This document shows, in pieces, positions 34,700 through 39,106 of a stretch of 39,106 bases of DNA. Source of the stretch: Antrodiella citrinella (Eukaryota; Basidiomycota; Agaricomycetes; Polyporales; Steccherinaceae). The position numbers and the translations under genes were made by a program. Every line of letters starts with the position of its first letter. Position 1 is the stretch's first letter. The DNA lies in assembly GCA_004802725.1 (NCBI GenBank), contig SGPM01000265.1:1-39106 (forward strand). The letters are read 5' to 3'. The notes beneath the pieces are model-generated. The model worked only from the letters and a program-made list of their open reading frames with translations, was not told the DNA's origin and searched no databases.

Positions 34700-34803
34700 T
34701 GGGATGTACGCGCCGTCGCTGGCGTCTTTCGGTGTTCGCTGGCACTACTGTTTGAGTGCCTCGTGATACCCGTCCACCTTGCTTTCTTTTTGCCATCTGT
34801 GTC

Positions 34804-36563
34804 ATGTCACGTGGGGCCTGCCTCCACTCTTGCCTCACATCGCCCTGTTCAAAAACTCCTTGCAGGCCGAGCAATCACCGCCACTGCAGTCAACGCTGCA
34901 GTCAGTGGACCAAACTTAGTGCGTGCACTCACTTCTTCGTATTGCACCACAAGCTCGAATTCTTCTTAACAGGACCAAACCTGCCGTACACGGGTAAATT
35001 TTGGAAAGAGGTCGACAAGGTAACGGATACGATGGAGTGTGATCGCCACGATCTCCGGGTCCTCTACACAGTCGATCCGACCCTCAAGATCGTCAAAGAG
35101 GTCGGCGAAAACACCGCGTGGGCCCACGAGTACCTCACCCCGCAACAGTACGCGTTCTTGCGCGACCGACCGGCACTTGATATGATGTGGGGATTCCTAT
35201 GGGTTGACCAAACCGACGGTAGAGAGCAACCCGACGGCACCGTCTCCGTGCTGGCCTACGAATATGTACGTGCACTTTCTAATCATGCGCAGACACCTCT
35301 CACATTGTACACCGTTTCTCAGCTCAGATTGCTGCTTAGATGGCATTGCCACGGTGTGCGCCACTTCGGTCGCCTCCGGATCTATGCCATGTCTTGGAAA
35401 CGGCTCCGAGACCTCGTCCTCACCAACGAGCCGGCACTAGTGATCGACCTGTTCGACAGATACCATTTCATTGTGCTGAGCGACTACAGTATAGATCTCA
35501 GGTAAGCGGTATCGCTGGTGACGACCAGGACAGGTGTCACTCACAACCCACCGTTCAGGGATCAACGCATCATGTGGGACGATCGCACCGAAGATGTACC
35601 TCGATTCATTCAGCGTATCGTGCACATCGCCTCCACAACTCGGGCAACCTGCTGGCCCGCGCCGGCCCAGACGAAGGCTATGAGGAAGCTCAAGCTCATC
35701 AAAAAACTCGATCACATTGCGGAACACATCACCCACAGTGGACGACCGTGGACGAAGGAGGTGTCCGGAAGGCCGAGGCCACCTAAGAAGGGTGAGGTGG
35801 GCAAGATGGAAGGATCTGAGGAGGGTTTGGCCATCCTCTTCCCCGGCGCGAGCTCCGAACGTGCAACGGAAGTGTGGGGCGATCATGTGGGCAAGCCCTT
35901 CCGATACTTCCTACAAGAGGACGCTCCCTGGCTCCGCAAACTCGAATACCGAGTGTACGTCTCCGGCATGCGAGTGCTTGGTGTCGTCAAGACGGTCCCC
36001 CAAAGCAAGGAAGACGTGAGCGAGGCAAAATGCGACTGGGATTTCGTATGGATTCCTCACATGCTCTCACTCGACCACCTGCAGTGAGCTTTTCTTTTGA
36101 ATTGGTCGTGGGTTGCGGCCGGAGTCTGATCTTCTACAGAGAGCACATGCAGGGCAACCACCCAGACCACGACAACTTTGGCAGTCACAACGGCGGGACA
36201 CCAGAAGAGCGCGACCAGGACGTGCGAGAGAGCGAGCTGTTCGTCCTGCGAACTCATCAAGAGCTCGTTCGAATGGTTCGGGAAGAGCTTCCCCCCAACA
36301 GCGCGTTCACTCTCCCAGCGTTCGCCCGATACGACATCAGTGTATTCGACGCCAACAACACGGTCAGCTACTTTGTCAACGAGGTCGAGTGGTCTCCTCG
36401 GACGGCGCTCTGGTATTATGAGCGTGCTAACATCGACGAGTTCCTGGCGATTACCGACGCTTTCGCCGCCTCGATCTGGGACATGTGCGCCGGTACCCCC
36501 GAGAGCAGAGAGGAGTGGGTGGATAGTCTACTGAGCATTGATATGAATAGTAGGTATAAATAG
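34804..36563 (+). CDS. unknown protein with possible ATP-grasp-like C-terminal half
   Basis: Exons 34804-34918, 34973-35265, 35323-35501, 35559-36083 and 36140-36563 join in frame to 511 aa. No family is recognised with certainty. The C-terminal half has YRVYVSGMRVLGVV followed later by FARYDISVFDANN and YFVNEVEWSPRTALWY. The pattern R-x-D ... F-V-N-E-V-E resembles the metal and ATP site of ATP-grasp ligases, so an ATP-dependent ligase-like fold is inferred, not shown. The first exon is Cys-rich and odd in composition, so the true start may differ; the first 38 residues are the weakest part of the model. The gene is convergent with the CHAT-like gene, and the two stop codons are about 230 bp apart. 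Confidence 0.55.
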
Positions 36564-36790
36564 TCTGGTACAATTGGAATCTAAGACTCGGGATTTGTAA
36601 GAACTACGGAGCGTTTCCACCCCGTTGCTTGGGTAGCTGACTCTCTTCAAACCATTTTTTGCTGTATTTACTCGGCTTTTTCATTTATGTATCTCCATGT
36701 CCAGTACTGACCAAATATATTTATACGATGAGTGACGACGAACATATTAGAACAAAAAATAGCGGCAGGACGACGGCGAGACAGAGAGAA

Positions 36791-38436
36791 TCAGGCGCTG
36801 CTGTCAATGATGTTCCAAGTGGCACCATGGATGAGTTTGCTGTACGTGTCCGGTGCGGGATACTCGCGGTAGAAGTAGGTGCTGTCGCTGGGACCGACGA
36901 AGTGGTGTCCTTCCGGCGTGAGCCATGCTGTCTGCTTCATGCATGTCTCGCATTTGAACCTCCACCGATGGTTCTCTCGAGCGTTCCGCTTGTTCTTGCC
37001 CAAGAGGGACGAACGACAGGTGGGACACAGCAGCCGAAGGCCGAGGGGGTGCGGGTGGTAGTTGGTGACGACAAGAAAGACGTACCGGACCTGCAGAACA
37101 TTCTGGTCATCGCGGAATGTGTACACAACAGCTGACTGCCGAAGCAGCTGTGGGCTGAACAGTGACGCCCGAAGAGCCATCTCCGCACTCTCGCCCATGA
37201 CCAGCGCGTTCAGCAGCGGCAGGACGTGGACGAACACCTGATTCGAGATAATCGTGGGTGCGGTGAACCCGACAGCACACGCAAATCTCTCCCTGCCAGG
37301 GTTATCAGCTCCTCCTTCAGAGTAACATGAACACAGGGGGAGCTTACCTTGCCAACGTCATGAAATCCGCGGCCGCAGTTCTGGCGGTCAACGCCGTGCC
37401 ACACGACATTAGCACAAAGATCGCGCCCGGCGAGGAGGTGTTGCGGGGAAGGAGGTCGCCCAAGAACTTGTCCAACACCGATGACAGTGGGGAGCTCATA
37501 GCCTGGTTCTTCTTCAACTTGTGCCTGCCCCAAATGATCGTCCCGTCAATCATATTGCTGTGGCTGCACAGCAAGACGACCAAACGTGCATCAGGGTGCT
37601 CCTTCTTCCACTTCTTCATCTCTATCATGACCTGCACGTTCTCCCGCAGCGTTGCCGAGTTTGAACTCAGCCAGATGTTTTTGGAAAGATACTGGAGGGC
37701 AGGGGGTTAGTCCAATGTCAACAAGTCCATTCACGATGATTCCCACTGACCCATTCCTCGGATGTCCCAAACGCGTTCTGAAAATGGTGATTGGACATTT
37801 GTTGCGTGTAGACCGAGACACCCTCCGCTATCACGTTCACCAACAGTAACGGCACCAGTTTGCGAGCGAGCGACAAATTAGGTGGGCTGTTGAGCTTGTA
37901 CTGTGCCTGCGTCAGGGCCTGTCTGAGAGCATGAACTACGACACTCACATCTACGGTGGTACCCTGCTTTCGATGGCATGGTGGGCACCTGAACTTAGCA
38001 AAACGCCCGACAGATGGATCGTTGAGGCATGGCAGGGCTGCAGAGTCCTGTCTCTGATAACAGATCTGCGTGTTGCATCCGGTAGCGGTGCATGCCACCA
38101 GGTACCCAAAGTCCCTGCACATGCTGCATAACACCTTCGCCGCCGTCGTCGGTGTACCGTCACTTAGGCTAAGAAGATGGATCTCACCTGTGTACGGCCC
38201 TGAGCCGTGGTACCCGTGATGTCGACGTCCATGTCGGCGGCCTCGTCCTCCTCAAGCTCTGTAAGCAGCGCGTCAAATTCCATGTCGATGTCTACACTTG
38301 TCGCGGGGGCGGCAAGTGCGGTGGACGGCGGAACTGGAGCTTCGGCGGGCGATGGGGAGAGTGGCAGTGCTCCCTCTTGAATCTGAGACAATTCCTCATT
38401 GATGAGGGCCAGCGCGTCTTGGGGTGGGAGGACCAT
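36791..38436 (-). CDS. CHAT/caspase-like protein between two cysteine-rich regions
   Basis: Exons 38436-38188, 38134-37751, 37691-37348 and 37292-36791 join to 492 aa. Residues 1-83 are acidic (TELEEDEAADMDVD). Residues 86-137 hold eight Cys (86, 89, 98, 103, 108, 119, 133, 136) in a PHD-like spacing, so zinc binding is likely. Residues 245-370 read like a CHAT/caspase fold: a strand LVVLLCSHS with His255, then GAIFVLMSCGT with Cys308, followed by FACAVGFTAPTIISNQVF and a helix with GESAEMALRAS. The His-Cys spacing (53) and the order of strands fit a Cys peptidase. The C-terminus has a zinc ribbon (CPTCRSS ... CETC). The join between exons 1 and 2 uses an AAG acceptor and is the least certain. 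A peptidase role is inferred; it could be an inactive relative. Confidence 0.6.
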
Positions 38437-38623
38437 GGCGAGTGCAGTAAGTTGAACAGAGCAATGGAGGTGACGGTTCAGGTGAGAGCTGTTCGACATG
38501 TAAAAAATGGTTTGGACGATTGACACATCATTACATAATAAACCCCACAACTTGGTGGAACACTTCGTGTCCGAGTCTTCTCTTCATCCTTCCCGTCAAC
38601 TATCCGGTCTACTCTCTGCACTA
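38437..38623. promoter_or_regulatory. shared divergent promoter, 187 bp
   Basis: The CHAT-like gene (-) and the next gene (+) start 187 bp apart, so they probably share control sites. No clear TATA box is seen. Both starts are the first ATG that gives a good frame; an ATG at 38499 upstream of the CHAT-like gene is also in frame. Confidence 0.5.
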
Positions 38624-39106
38624 ATGGCCTCTGCTTCCTCCACCGAGACTGGGATCTGGACTAGACGCGCCCTATTTCGCGATAACGAAACTAATCGATC
38701 TGCCTGCACTCCTGAGGACAGGCGGCGCCTGATTGGCCTGTACGATATCGTCGCCATCCTGGAACGCAAGAGGGTCGACAATTTGGACATTGGTGTGCAC
38801 GCCCTGTGCTCAGATAAGATTGTCTCTATTGCGGCGGGATTGAGGTACGACGATGAGGCAGACACCTGGGTCGCGGTCCAGTGCGTTCCGTTTAGGCTGT
38901 CTCACAACCTGCGTGCTAACATTTGGCAGTGTTTCCAATGGCCATTGGTCAACGACGACGAAGAGCTTAGTTCCGAACGCGCAATGGGGCCTTTTACGAC
39001 TGTTCGCCTACCGCTATCACCAGGTGAAGGAGATTCTCAAGTTGAACTGGCCCAATTACATGCACGAGTCTAAGATGTGGCAAGGTTTGAAGACGGAGGG
39101 TTACTA
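38624..39106 (+). CDS. unknown protein, cut by the window edge
   Basis: Exon 1 (38624-38880) and exon 2 (38930 to the window end) join across a 49-nt intron and stay open to the last base. Visible: an N-terminal region with PEDRRRLIGLYDIVAILERK and a later one with QWGLLRLFAYRYHQVKEIL. The join is preferred over reading through the intron because only it gives a well-mixed globular sequence. No family recognised. The gene diverges from the CHAT-like gene. Confidence 0.5.

Noticed and set aside
36659..37135. Plus-strand frame of 158 codons
   Set aside because: Antisense to the last exon of the CHAT-like gene, which carries a clear zinc ribbon on the minus strand.
38507..39073. Uninterrupted 188-codon frame at the right edge
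   Set aside because: After 38880 it reads through an intron; the spliced frame gives a more protein-like sequence and stays open to the window end.

Overview
The window looks like nuclear DNA of an Agaricomycete (mushroom-forming basidiomycete). Genes are dense and cut by many short introns (about 50-65 nt, GT...AG). The families fit this group: aryl-alcohol dehydrogenase of the wood-decay type, a DUF6533-type fragment, two Clp1-like proteins, a fungal kinase-like protein, and a Ty3/gypsy chromovirus. For most genes I joined exons by hand; the joins keep one reading frame from start to stop and give lengths normal for the family.

Left end (1-6498, minus strand): a Ty3/gypsy LTR retrotransposon with its 5' LTR, gag, pol with a C-terminal chromodomain, and a third reading frame that runs off the window. 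It carries an unusually clear set of control signals. One is a slippery heptamer, 6-nt spacer and stem-loop at the gag stop. The other is a primer-binding site that is perfectly complementary to the predicted first 11 nt of its own mRNA (Tf1/sushi-type self-priming). It lies 122 bp past the stop codon of a degenerate kinase-like gene (6621-7481).

Middle (8.0-33.8 kb): ordinary host genes. They are an aryl-alcohol dehydrogenase (-, 7 exons, 386 aa), an ABC-F ATPase (-, 14 exons, 733 aa), a DUF6533-type fragment (+), acetyl-CoA synthetase (+, 9 exons, 671 aa), a TPR plus DUF4470 protein (-, 12 exons, 973 aa), two diverged Clp1-like genes (-, 347 and 355 aa), and a SAP-domain protein resembling the spindle protein NuSAP (+, 1013 aa). 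The last has ACGCGT boxes in its promoter. A small acidic protein (-) follows.

Right end (34.6-39.1 kb): an accessory-looking block that begins just after an AT-rich CACGTG repeat. It holds a 511-aa protein with a possible ATP-grasp-like C-terminus (+) and a 492-aa protein in which a CHAT/caspase-like His-Cys core sits between two cysteine-rich zinc-binding regions (-). An unknown gene (+) diverges from the latter across 187 bp and is cut by the window edge. The CHAT-like gene and the retroelement signals are the most noteworthy items. No rRNA, tRNA or CRISPR was found.
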